From contig NZ_JACAOR010000008.1 in assembly GCF_013386115.1 (NCBI RefSeq), forward strand, positions 466,671 to 530,670: DNA of 64,000 nucleotides, read 5' to 3'. This DNA comes from Pseudomonas gingeri. Its GTDB lineage: Bacteria; Pseudomonadota; Gammaproteobacteria; Pseudomonadales; Pseudomonadaceae. Every line of letters begins with the position of its first letter. Position 1 is the stretch's first letter. Position numbers and translations under genes: made by a program. Below the pieces are notes generated by a model that was not told the origin of the DNA, ran no database searches, and worked only from the letters and a program-made list of their open reading frames with translations. This document shows, one piece after another, positions 17,340-25,528 of the stretch.

Positions 17340-18269
17340 TCATGAGTAGACGATGCCGGGTTGGGCGGTGCTGACTCGCGTCCCCGCTTTACCTTGGACG
17401 ATGGCTTCGATATCCGCCAGTGAGCCGATTACCGCGACCTTGCCGGTATGCCGGGCGAATTCGCAGGCGGCCTGGACTTTCGGGCCCATGGAGCCGGCGG
17501 CGAAGCCGAGTTTCTCGAGATCGTCCGGGTGCGCCTGGGCGATGGCCTTCTGGCTCGGCAGGCCCCAGTCGACAAAGGCCGCGTTGACGTCGGTGGCGAT
17601 CACCAGCAGGTCGCTGTCCAGCTGTTCGGCCAGCAGCGCCGAGCACAGGTCCTTGTCGATCACCGCTTCGATGCCCTTGAGCTTGCCGTCCTCGCCGTAC
17701 ATCGTGGGAATGCCGCCACCGCCGGCACAGATGACGATACTGCCCTTGTCCAGCAGCCATTTGATCGGCCGGATCTCGAAGATGCGCTTGGGTTTCGGGC
17801 TGGCGACCACGCGCCGGAACTTGTCGCCGTCAGGGGCGATGCTCCAGCCTTTTTCCGCGGCCAGCCGCTCGGCTTCGGCCTTGGTGTAGACCGGGCCGAT
17901 GGGCTTGCTCGGGTGTTGGAAAGCCGGGTCCCCGGGATCGACTTCGACCTGGGTCAGCAGGGTGGCGAAAGGCACCTCGAAATCCAGCAGGTTGCCCAGT
18001 TCCTGTTCGATGATGTAGCCGATCATGCCTTCGGTTTCGGCGCCGAGGACATCCAGCGGATAGGGCGAGACCTGGGTATAGGCGGCCGCCTGCAACGACA
18101 GCAGGCCGACCTGGGGGCCGTTGCCGTGGGCGATGACCAGCTGGTTGCCGGGATGGATCCTGGCAATCTGTTCGGTGGCGATACGGATATTGGCGCGTTG
18201 ATTGTCCGCGGTCATGGGTTCACCACGACGCAGGAGGGCGTTACCGCCCAGTGCTACGACGATACGCAT
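17340..18269 (-). CDS. arcC: Carbamate kinase
   Basis: ArcC makes ATP from carbamoyl phosphate, the energy-yielding last step of the arginine deiminase pathway. The 309-residue protein belongs to the amino-acid kinase fold (ALGGNALL near the start, AHGNGPQVG near residue 50, GGGGIP in the middle). I chose the ATG at 18269 (MRIVVALGG); the longer frame runs through the REP hairpin upstream. It is the last gene of arcDABC. Confidence 0.96.
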   Translation of the reverse strand: MRIVVALGGNALLRRGEPMTADNQRANIRIATEQIARIHPGNQLVIAHGNGPQVGLLSLQAAAYTQVSPYPLDVLGAETEGMIGYIIEQELGNLLDFEVPFATLLTQVEVDPGDPAFQHPSKPIGPVYTKAEAERLAAEKGWSIAPDGDKFRRVVASPKPKRIFEIRPIKWLLDKGSIVICAGGGGIPTMYGEDGKLKGIEAVIDKDLCSALLAEQLDSDLLVIATDVNAAFVDWGLPSQKAIAQAHPDDLEKLGFAAGSMGPKVQAACEFARHTGKVAVIGSLADIEAIVQGKAGTRVSTAQPGIVYS

Positions 18270-18305
18270 GATGCAATCCTTATATAGGGCATCGGGGCCA
18301 GACTT

Positions 18306-18335
18306 CTGTGGGAGCGGGCTAGCCCGCTCCCACAG
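18306..18335. repeat. REP palindrome between arcB and arcC
   Basis: CTGTGGGAGCGGGC-TA-GCCCGCTCCCACAG is a compact perfect palindrome made of two abutting REP arms. Placed in the 85-bp arcB-arcC gap, it could stabilise the arcDAB message or reduce arcC expression. Confidence 0.8.
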
Positions 18336-18354
18336 GGTGGAGTTCTCCGACAGA

Positions 18355-19365
18355 TCAGATATCCGCCAGCGCCGCGACCAGGATCGCCTTGATGGTGTGC
18401 ATGCGGTTTTCCGCCTGCTCGAAGGCGATGTTGGCCGGCGACTCGAACACCTCTTCGGTGACCTCGACGCCATTGGCCAGGTGCGGATAACGCGCGGCGA
18501 TATCCTTGCCGACCTTGGTTTCGCTGTTATGGAACGCCGGCAGGCAATGCATGAATTTCACCCGCGGGTTGCCTGCGGCCTTCATCATTTTCGCGTTGAC
18601 CTGATACGGCAGCAGTTGCTCGATGCGCTCGTCCCAGGCTTCCACCGGCTCACCCATGGACACCCAGATATCGGTGTGAATGAAGTCCACGCCCTTGACC
18701 GCTTCGCGCGGGTCTTCGGTGATGGTGATGCGCGCGCCGCTTTCCTCGGCGAACGCCTTGCACTGGGCGATGAAATCTTCATGGGGCCACAGCGCTTTCG
18801 GGGCGCCGATGCGCACGTCCATGCCCAGCTTGGCGCCGATCATCAGCAGCGAGTTGCCCATGTTGTAGCGGGCATCGCCGAGGTAGGCGTAGCTGATATC
18901 GTGCAGCGGCTTGTCGCTGTGCTCGCGCATGGTCAGGGTGTCGGCGATCATCTGCGTCGGGTGGAATTCGGCGGTCAGGCCGTTGAACACCGGCACGCCG
19001 GCGAACTTCGCCAGTTCCTCGACGATTTCCTGCTCGAAGCCACGGTACTCGATGGCGTCGAACATCCGCCCCAGTACGCGGGCGGTGTCCTTCATGCTTT
19101 CCTTGTGGCCGATCTGCGACGACACCGGGTCGATATAGGTGACATGGGCGCCCTGGTCATGGGCCGCGACTTCGAAGGCGCAGCGGGTGCGGGTCGAGGT
19201 CTTTTCGAAGATCAGTGCGATGTTCTTGCCCTTGAGATGCGGTTGCTCGGTGCCGGTGTACTTGGCGCGCTTGAGGTCGCGGGACAGGTCGAGCAGGTAG
19301 TGCAGCTCGCGGTTGGTATGATGCATCAAGCTCAGCAGGCTGCGGTTGCGCATGTTGAAAGCCAT
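18355..19365 (-). CDS. arcB: Ornithine carbamoyltransferase, catabolic
   Basis: ArcB splits citrulline with phosphate into ornithine and carbamoyl phosphate. The 336-residue protein has the carbamoyl-phosphate motif STRTR (residues 57-61) and the ornithine-loop motif HCLP (FMHCLPAFH). Placement between arcA and arcC identifies it as the catabolic enzyme rather than the biosynthetic ArgF. The gap to arcA is 21 bp. Confidence 0.95.
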   Translation of the reverse strand: MAFNMRNRSLLSLMHHTNRELHYLLDLSRDLKRAKYTGTEQPHLKGKNIALIFEKTSTRTRCAFEVAAHDQGAHVTYIDPVSSQIGHKESMKDTARVLGRMFDAIEYRGFEQEIVEELAKFAGVPVFNGLTAEFHPTQMIADTLTMREHSDKPLHDISYAYLGDARYNMGNSLLMIGAKLGMDVRIGAPKALWPHEDFIAQCKAFAEESGARITITEDPREAVKGVDFIHTDIWVSMGEPVEAWDERIEQLLPYQVNAKMMKAAGNPRVKFMHCLPAFHNSETKVGKDIAARYPHLANGVEVTEEVFESPANIAFEQAENRMHTIKAILVAALADI

Positions 19366-19386
19366 TTTTTTCTCCCTGGATATCGG

Positions 19387-20643
19387 TCAGTAATCGATCG
19401 GATCGCGAATGATCGGGCAGGTCATGCAGTGGCCGCCGCCGCGGCCCCGACCGAGTTCACCGGCGCTGATGGTGATGACCTCGACACCGGCCTTGCGCAG
19501 CAGGGTGTTGGTGTAGGTATTGCGGTCATAGCCGATTACCACGCCAGGCTCCACGGCGACCACGTTGTTGCCGTCGTCCCACTGCTCACGCTCGGCGGCG
19601 AAGGCGTTGCCACCGGTTTCCACCACGCGCAGGGCCTTGAGGCCGAGGGCCTTGGCGACGGTGTCGAGGAAGCTGGTTTCTTCCCGGCGCACATCGATGC
19701 CGCCCGGCTTGCTCTCGTCCGGGCGCAGGCTGAAGGCAACGATCTGGTTCACCACTTCCGGGAAGATGGTCACCAGGTCGCGGTCGCAGAAGCTGAACAC
19801 GGTGTCCAGGTGCATGGCCGCGCGGGACTTCGGCAGGCCGGCGACGATCACCCGTTCCACCGCCTTGTGCTTGAACAGGTTCAGCGCCAGCTGACCGATG
19901 GCCTGGCGCGAAGAGCGCTCGCCCATGCCGATCAGGACCACGCCCTTGCCGATCGGCATCACGTCGCCGCCCTCGAGGGTGGCGTTGCCGTGCTCCTGGT
20001 CCGGATCGCCGTACCAGACCTGGAAGTCGGCCTCGGTGAATTGCGGGTGGAACTTGTAGATGGCGCTGGCGAGCAGGGTTTCCTGGCGGCGCGCCGGCCA
20101 GTACATCGGATTGAGGGTCACGCCGCCGTAGATCCAGCAGGTGGTGTCGCGGGTGAACTGGGTGTTGGGCAGCGGCGGCAGGATAAAGCTGGAGTGGCCG
20201 AGGAAGTCGCGGAACATCTCGATGGTCTTGCCGCCGAAGCTGTCGGGCAGGTCATCGGCGGAGACGCCGCCGATCAGGAACTCGGCGATCTTGCGTGGTT
20301 CCAGGCTGCGCAGCCAGGAGCCGACTTCGTTGACCAGCCCGAGGCCGACCTGGTTGGCGGTGATCTTGCGTTCGAGAATCCAGTCCAGGGCTTCCTTCTG
20401 GCCGACGATATCGGTCAGCAGGTTGTGCATCTCCAGTACGTCGATATCGCGTTCGCGCATCTTGGTGACGAAGTCGAAGTGATCGCGCTTGGCCTGGGCG
20501 ACCCAGAGCACATCGTCGAACAGCAGTTCGTCGCAGTTGTTCGGGGTCAGCCGCTGGTGGGCCAGGCCGGGGGAGCACACCATCACCTTGCGCAGTTTGC
20601 CGGCTTCGGAATGGACGCCGTACTTCACTTTTTCCGTGGTCAT
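19387..20643 (-). CDS. arcA: Arginine deiminase
   Basis: ArcA hydrolyses arginine to citrulline and ammonia, the first step of anaerobic arginine fermentation. The 418-residue protein ends with the catalytic cysteine C406 in GGGHCMTCPIIRD; an arginine-contact segment ALEGGDVMP-like (LEGGDVMPIG) is also present. It follows arcD by 31 bp in the operon. Confidence 0.97.
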   Translation of the reverse strand: MTTEKVKYGVHSEAGKLRKVMVCSPGLAHQRLTPNNCDELLFDDVLWVAQAKRDHFDFVTKMRERDIDVLEMHNLLTDIVGQKEALDWILERKITANQVGLGLVNEVGSWLRSLEPRKIAEFLIGGVSADDLPDSFGGKTIEMFRDFLGHSSFILPPLPNTQFTRDTTCWIYGGVTLNPMYWPARRQETLLASAIYKFHPQFTEADFQVWYGDPDQEHGNATLEGGDVMPIGKGVVLIGMGERSSRQAIGQLALNLFKHKAVERVIVAGLPKSRAAMHLDTVFSFCDRDLVTIFPEVVNQIVAFSLRPDESKPGGIDVRREETSFLDTVAKALGLKALRVVETGGNAFAAEREQWDDGNNVVAVEPGVVIGYDRNTYTNTLLRKAGVEVITISAGELGRGRGGGHCMTCPIIRDPIDY

Positions 20644-20674
20644 TGCAGATCCTCCAGATAGAACGAACAGGGTG

Positions 20675-22102
20675 TTACAGGGTCAGGAAGCCGTCGTAGA
20701 GTCCGTAGGCAGCCACCAGGGCGCCTGCGACTACCGCGGCGAAAATCAGCTTCTCGACGTTGGTGAAGATCGGTTTGCCCAGCTCGCGCTTGGCCTTGGC
20801 GAACAGGATCGCGCCGGGGGCGTAGAGCAGGGCGGACAGCAGCAGGTATTTCACCCCGCCGGCGTACAGCAGCCAGACCGCGTAGATCAGCGCGATAGCG
20901 CCGATGACCAGGTCCTTCCTGCGTTCGGCGAAGGCGTTTTCATAGGATTCGCCGCGCACCGCCAGCAGCACCGCATAGGCCGCGGACCACAGGTAGGGCA
21001 CGAGGATCATCGAGGTGGCGAGGTAGATCAGCGACAGGTAGGTGCTGGCGGAAAACAGCGTGATCACCAGGAAGATCTGCACCATGGCGTTGGTCAGCCA
21101 GAGGGCATTGGCCGGCACATGGTTGGCGTTTTCGCGGCGCAGGAACTCCGGCATGGTGTGGTCTTTGGCAGCGGCGAACATGATTTCCGCGCACAGCAGC
21201 ACCCACGACAGCAGGGCCCCGAGCAGCGAGATGATCAGGCCGACGCTGATCAGCACCGCGCCCCAGTGTCCGACCACATGTTCCAGCACGGCGGCCATGG
21301 ACGGGTTCTGCAGCTTCGCCAGTTCCGGTTGGGTCATGATCCCCAGGGACAGCACGTTCACCAGCACCAGGAACAGCAGCACGGTGATAAAGCCGATGAC
21401 CGTGGCCTTGCCGACGTCCGAGCGTTTTTCCGCCCGGGAGGAAAAGATGCTCGCCCCCTCGATGCCGATAAACACCCAGACGGTCACCAGCATCATGTTG
21501 CGCACCTGGTTCATCACGCTGCCCAGGTCCGGGTTTTTCACGCCCCAGATGTCGGCGGTGAAGATATCCAGCTTGAAGGCGAACAGCGCGATCAGCACGA
21601 ACAGCAGCAGCGGCACGACCTTGGCAACGGTGGTCACCAGGTTGATGAAGGCCGCCTCCTTGATCCCGCGCAGCACCAGGAAGTGCACGCCCCAGAGCAG
21701 CAGCGAGGCGCCGATCACCGCCGCGACGGTGTTGCCTTCGCCGAAGACCGGGAAGAAGTAGCCGAGGGTACTGAACAGCAGGACGAAGTAGCCGACGTTG
21801 CCCAGCCAGGCACTGATCCAGTAGCCCCAGGCCGATGAGAAGCCCATGTAGTCGCCGAAACCGGCCTTGGCGTAGGCGTAGACCCCGCCGTCCAGGTCCG
21901 GCTTGCGATTGGCCAGGGTCTGGAAGACAAAGGCCAGGGTCAGCATACCGACCGCGGTAATGGCCCAGCCGATCAATACCGCACCGACATCCGCGCTGGC
22001 GGCCATGTTTTGTGGCAGGGAAAAGATCCCGCCGCCGATCATCGAACCAACTACCAGGGCGACCAGTGCACCTAGACGTAGTTTTCCGGGAGATTCAGAC
22101 AT
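20675..22102 (-). CDS. arcD: Arginine/ornithine antiporter
   Basis: ArcD exchanges external arginine for ornithine and so supports the deiminase pathway. The 475-residue APC-superfamily protein has about 12-13 membrane segments and the conserved start GALVALVVGSMIGGGIFSLPQ. It is the first gene of arcDABC, read from an Anr-box promoter about 70 bp upstream. A paralogue of equal length is transcribed divergently from the same intergenic region. Confidence 0.95.
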   Translation of the reverse strand: MSESPGKLRLGALVALVVGSMIGGGIFSLPQNMAASADVGAVLIGWAITAVGMLTLAFVFQTLANRKPDLDGGVYAYAKAGFGDYMGFSSAWGYWISAWLGNVGYFVLLFSTLGYFFPVFGEGNTVAAVIGASLLLWGVHFLVLRGIKEAAFINLVTTVAKVVPLLLFVLIALFAFKLDIFTADIWGVKNPDLGSVMNQVRNMMLVTVWVFIGIEGASIFSSRAEKRSDVGKATVIGFITVLLFLVLVNVLSLGIMTQPELAKLQNPSMAAVLEHVVGHWGAVLISVGLIISLLGALLSWVLLCAEIMFAAAKDHTMPEFLRRENANHVPANALWLTNAMVQIFLVITLFSASTYLSLIYLATSMILVPYLWSAAYAVLLAVRGESYENAFAERRKDLVIGAIALIYAVWLLYAGGVKYLLLSALLYAPGAILFAKAKRELGKPIFTNVEKLIFAAVVAGALVAAYGLYDGFLTL

Positions 22103-22163
22103 TGCATGACTCCAATCCAGGAGAAGTGAGGCTACAGGGTAGGTCCGGGAGTAATAACGAGAG

Positions 22164-22177
22164 GTGATTCAGATCAG
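22164..22177 (-). promoter_or_regulatory. Anr (FNR-type) box of the arc operon
   Basis: GTGATTCAGATCAG keeps the TGAT-N4-ATCA core of the Anr consensus TTGAT-N4-ATCAA. A possible -10 (TACCCT on the minus strand, 22141-22136) places the box centre at about -41.5, the usual activating position. Confidence 0.75.
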
Positions 22178-22316
22178 TTCATTGGCACATTCCATTGAAA
22201 ATGAATGACTTGAGTCTATTACGCGGGTACAACGTGGCCCTCGCTGAGAGGCTTGTTCCAGAGGCCTCGCGGGAGAACTAAAAGGAATAATTCGTATTGC
22301 CGTGGATGTTTAAACT

Positions 22317-22400
22317 AGACAGTTTTCAGGAGAGTGCAAATTCCTGGCGTCAATTTTTCAAACGCCCTTGATTAATCTCGAATCGCTCACAAAACTGTCT
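22317..22400. repeat. Spaced 10-bp inverted repeat
   Basis: AGACAGTTTT (22317-22326) and AAAACTGTCT (22391-22400) are perfect inverse copies 64 bp apart. They lie upstream of the arcD-like gene and could be two operator half-sites bridged by a DNA loop. Confidence 0.5.
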
Positions 22401-22550
22401 GTTCGAGCCGGGCGCATAGTCGAAAACGGTCTTAAGCTCCCGTGTTTATTAGCCATATCCAATAAACGAATTCCGACAGGCGATCATTAATCGAGTGAAC
22501 TGTCGTTCTCTCTTTGATAATTGAAACAATTGGAAATACAGGGAGTGGAT

Positions 22551-23978
22551 ATGTCACAACCGGCACAGAAACTGCGGCTCGGTGCGCTGATTGCCCTGGT
22601 GGTCGGCTCGATGATCGGTGGCGGGATCTTCTCCCTGCCGCAGAACATGGCGGCGCGGGCGGATGCCGGGGCGATCTTGATCGGTTGGGCAATCACGGCG
22701 GTCGGCATGCTGACCCTGGCCTTCGTCTTCCAGACCCTGGCCAACCGCAAGCCGGAGCTGGATTCCGGGGTCTATGCCTATGCCAAGGCCGGGTTTGGCG
22801 ACTACATGGGGTTTTCGTCGGCCTGGGGCTACTGGATCAGCGCCTGGCTGGGCAACGTCGGCTACTTCGTCCTGTTGTTCAGCACCCTCGGTTACTTCTT
22901 CCCGGTCTTCGGCCAGGGCAACACGCCGGTGGCGATCGGTTGTGCCTCGGTGTTGCTGTGGGCGGTGCATTTCCTGGTCATGCGCGGGATCAGGGAGGCG
23001 GCCTTTATCAACCAGCTGACCACGGTCGCCAAGATCGTGCCCATCGTGATGTTTATCGTGATCGCCGCCGTGGCGTTCAGGGCCGATATCTTCACCCGGG
23101 ATATCTGGGGGCGCGGCAACCCGGATTTCGGCGGGGTGATCGACCAGGTGCGCAACATGATGCTGGTGACGGTATTTGTGTTCATCGGTATCGAGGGTGC
23201 CAGCGTCTACTCCGGACGGGCGGAGAAACGCGCGGATGTCGGCAAGGCCACGGTCATCGGTTTTATCGGCGTGCTGGCCTTGCTGGTGCTGGTGAATGTC
23301 TTGTCCCTGGGGATCATGAGCCGCCCGGAACTGGCGCAATTGCAGAACCCGTCCCTGGCGGCGGTACTGGAGCATATCGTCGGGCCCTGGGGCGCCTTGC
23401 TGATCAGCATCGGCCTGGCGGTGTCGTTGCTCGGGGCCTTGTTGTCCTGGGCATTGCTGTGTGCCGAAATCCTCTTTGCCACGGCGCGGGACCGGACCAT
23501 GCCGGCCTTCCTGAAAAAGGAAAACGCCAACCACGTGCCGGTCAATGCCCTGTGGCTGACCAATGTGATGATCCAGTTGTTCCTGTTGATCACGCTGTTT
23601 TCGGCGGGCACCTACACCAGCCTGATCTACCTGGCGTCATCGATGATTCTCGTGCCGTACCTGTGGTCGGCGGCCTATGCGGTGTTGTTGAGCGGTCGTG
23701 GGGAAACCTACGAGGGTGCGGCGGGCGAACGCCGCAAGGACCTGCTGGTCGGTGGCATTGCGCTGATCTACGCGATCTGGCTGTTGTATGCGGGCGGGGT
23801 GAAATACCTGCTGCTCTCGGCGCTGCTGTATGCCCCGGGAGTGATCCTGTTTGCCCTGGCCAAGCGTGAGCAGGGGCAGCCACTGTTCACCCGGGTGGAA
23901 AAGGGCATCTTCGGCTGCGTGGTGACGGGGGCTTCGCTGGCGGCCTATGGGTTGTATAGCGGGGTGTTGAGCCTCTGA
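22551..23978 (+). CDS. Second arginine/ornithine antiporter-like APC transporter (arcD paralogue)
   Basis: This 475-residue transporter is the same length as ArcD and, by eye, nearly collinear with it: the N-terminal GALIALVVGSMIGGGIFSLPQ region and most membrane segments are almost identical. I chose ATG 22551 after an AGGGAG ribosome site; the frame opens 10 codons earlier without one. It is transcribed away from arcD and its ATG is about 380 bp from the Anr box, so its control is likely different. The substrate is probably arginine/ornithine or a related basic amino acid, but this is inferred. Confidence 0.85.
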   Translation: MSQPAQKLRLGALIALVVGSMIGGGIFSLPQNMAARADAGAILIGWAITAVGMLTLAFVFQTLANRKPELDSGVYAYAKAGFGDYMGFSSAWGYWISAWLGNVGYFVLLFSTLGYFFPVFGQGNTPVAIGCASVLLWAVHFLVMRGIREAAFINQLTTVAKIVPIVMFIVIAAVAFRADIFTRDIWGRGNPDFGGVIDQVRNMMLVTVFVFIGIEGASVYSGRAEKRADVGKATVIGFIGVLALLVLVNVLSLGIMSRPELAQLQNPSLAAVLEHIVGPWGALLISIGLAVSLLGALLSWALLCAEILFATARDRTMPAFLKKENANHVPVNALWLTNVMIQLFLLITLFSAGTYTSLIYLASSMILVPYLWSAAYAVLLSGRGETYEGAAGERRKDLLVGGIALIYAIWLLYAGGVKYLLLSALLYAPGVILFALAKREQGQPLFTRVEKGIFGCVVTGASLAAYGLYSGVLSL

Positions 23979-24002
23979 AGTCTTGTGCTGCCTGCCCGGG
24001 CC

Positions 24003-24097
24003 TCTTCGCGGGCAAGCCCGGCTCCCACAGGGCCCGCGTTGCACACCGATTTTGTGTACGGCGCAAACCTTGTGGGAGCTGGCTTGCCAGCGAAAGC
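24003..24097. repeat. REPIN between the arcD-like gene and the CoA-transferase gene
   Basis: REP arms TTCGCGGGCAAGCCCGGCTC and TTGTGGGAGCTGGCTTGCCA face each other across about 50 bp, between two convergent genes. Confidence 0.8.
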
Positions 24098-24107
24098 GAT
24101 TGCAGAT

Positions 24108-25460
24108 TCACCACCACTTTGCGGGATGGGCGCCCAGTTCCCCGGCCGGGAACTGCCAGCGCAACGGCGACCCTTCTATGTTCAGCGGTGCTGCCAGGCG
24201 ATGCGCCGGCCCCCAGACGGTGTACTCCACCAGGGTGCTGCGATCGGCCGGCACCTCGCGGCGCAAGGGTTCCGGGTCATTGACCGGGCCCTGTTCCACC
24301 AACAACTTCGCGGTCCGCGCCAACGACAGGCGCGCCGTGCCGCCGCGTCCGCTGTCCAGGCGTTCGGTCAGCGCCCGGATCGCCGCAGCCGCCATCAGGT
24401 AGCCGGTGCCCTGGTCCAGCGCCTGCACCGGCAGCGGTGTCGGTTTATCCGCCTGCTTCCAGTCCATGCCCGCCTGGGCAATCCCGGTGCTCATCTGCAC
24501 CAGGCTGTCGAAGCCGCGACGGTGCTGCCACGGTCCGCTCCAGCCATAGGCATTGAGACTCACGTCGATCAGTCCGGGAGCCAGCTGCTGGCGGCGCCGG
24601 GCGTCGTAACCCAGGCGTTCCAGGGCGTCGGCCCGGTAACCATGCAGGAGGATATCGGCCTGGCTCAGCAGGTGTTCGAAGACCTCGCGGTCGGCGCTGT
24701 CGTGCAGGTCCAGGCGGGCGCAGCGTTTGCCCAGGGTGACTTCCGGGACCAGGCCGGGTTCATCCCAGTCCGGGGGATCGATGCGCAGGACATCGGCGCC
24801 GAGTCCGGCGAGCAGGCGGCTGGCAACGGGACCGGCGAGCACCCGGGTCAGGTCGAGGACCTTGATTCCAGCCAGCGGACGCGCCGTCGAACCCTGCCAG
24901 TGCAGTGGCCGTTGCAGGGTATCGGTGCTGCGCTGGACCAGCGCCTCGGCGTTGACCGCCAGGCCCTGGGGGTGGCTTTTCCAGTCGGTCCACGCGCGCA
25001 TTTCGGCGGCGCAGCCACCGATGGCGACGATGGCCTGCTCCAGTTCGCCCTTGCTCCACTGGGCCACCCGGGCGGCCATCGCCTGGCGATCCGTGACCTG
25101 GCCCAGGACCCGTTCGGCGGCGGCCCGATGGTGAGGCGCATTGGTGTGCAGGCGGATCCAGCCGTCGCGTGTGGCGTAGTCACCGGCAATCGGGTCCCAG
25201 GGCGGCGGCAGGGTCCAGTCGATGGGGCGCAGGGAGCTGGCGAACCAGAAGGAGGCCAGGCGCCGGTCGACGCCGATGCTCGGACGCTGCCCGGTCTGCT
25301 GCTGGAGCAATTCGGCGACCGCTGCGCCGGCGGCGGCGAGGCTGGCGCTGGCCAGGTCGGTGACGGCGAAGGCCGAGGGCAGGGCGCCGCGTTCGGTGAA
25401 GGTCGGGGAAGAGCCTGGCAGTTCCAGTGCGGCTTGAATGGACTTCAGCAGATCAGTCAT
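24108..25460 (-). CDS. CaiB/BaiF-family (family III) CoA-transferase
   Basis: This 450-residue protein carries CoA-transferase family III features in its second half: the segment LAGIKVLDLTRVLAGPVASRLLAGLGADVLRI and, further on, LDQGTGYLMAAAAI. The N-terminal half is a shorter, diverged copy of the same fold, so it looks like a fused two-domain member. The ATG at 25460 is preceded by GGAGGG. These enzymes move CoA between carboxylic acids; the substrate cannot be told from sequence or neighbours. Confidence 0.8.
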   Translation of the reverse strand: MTDLLKSIQAALELPGSSPTFTERGALPSAFAVTDLASASLAAAGAAVAELLQQQTGQRPSIGVDRRLASFWFASSLRPIDWTLPPPWDPIAGDYATRDGWIRLHTNAPHHRAAAERVLGQVTDRQAMAARVAQWSKGELEQAIVAIGGCAAEMRAWTDWKSHPQGLAVNAEALVQRSTDTLQRPLHWQGSTARPLAGIKVLDLTRVLAGPVASRLLAGLGADVLRIDPPDWDEPGLVPEVTLGKRCARLDLHDSADREVFEHLLSQADILLHGYRADALERLGYDARRRQQLAPGLIDVSLNAYGWSGPWQHRRGFDSLVQMSTGIAQAGMDWKQADKPTPLPVQALDQGTGYLMAAAAIRALTERLDSGRGGTARLSLARTAKLLVEQGPVNDPEPLRREVPADRSTLVEYTVWGPAHRLAAPLNIEGSPLRWQFPAGELGAHPAKWW

Positions 25461-25528
25461 TGAAAAGCCCTCCATGAGAAGGGCCATTGCACCGCAAATT
25501 CCCGCTGCTGTCGATGTTTCCAGAGCGG

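Larger units (their letters stand above)
22103..22550. other. Divergent arcD / arcD-like control region (448 bp)
   Basis: No gene is apparent. It is less GC-rich than its surroundings, holds an Anr box serving arcD, a 10-bp inverted repeat spaced by 64 bp, and presumably the promoter of the arcD-like gene. Confidence 0.6.
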
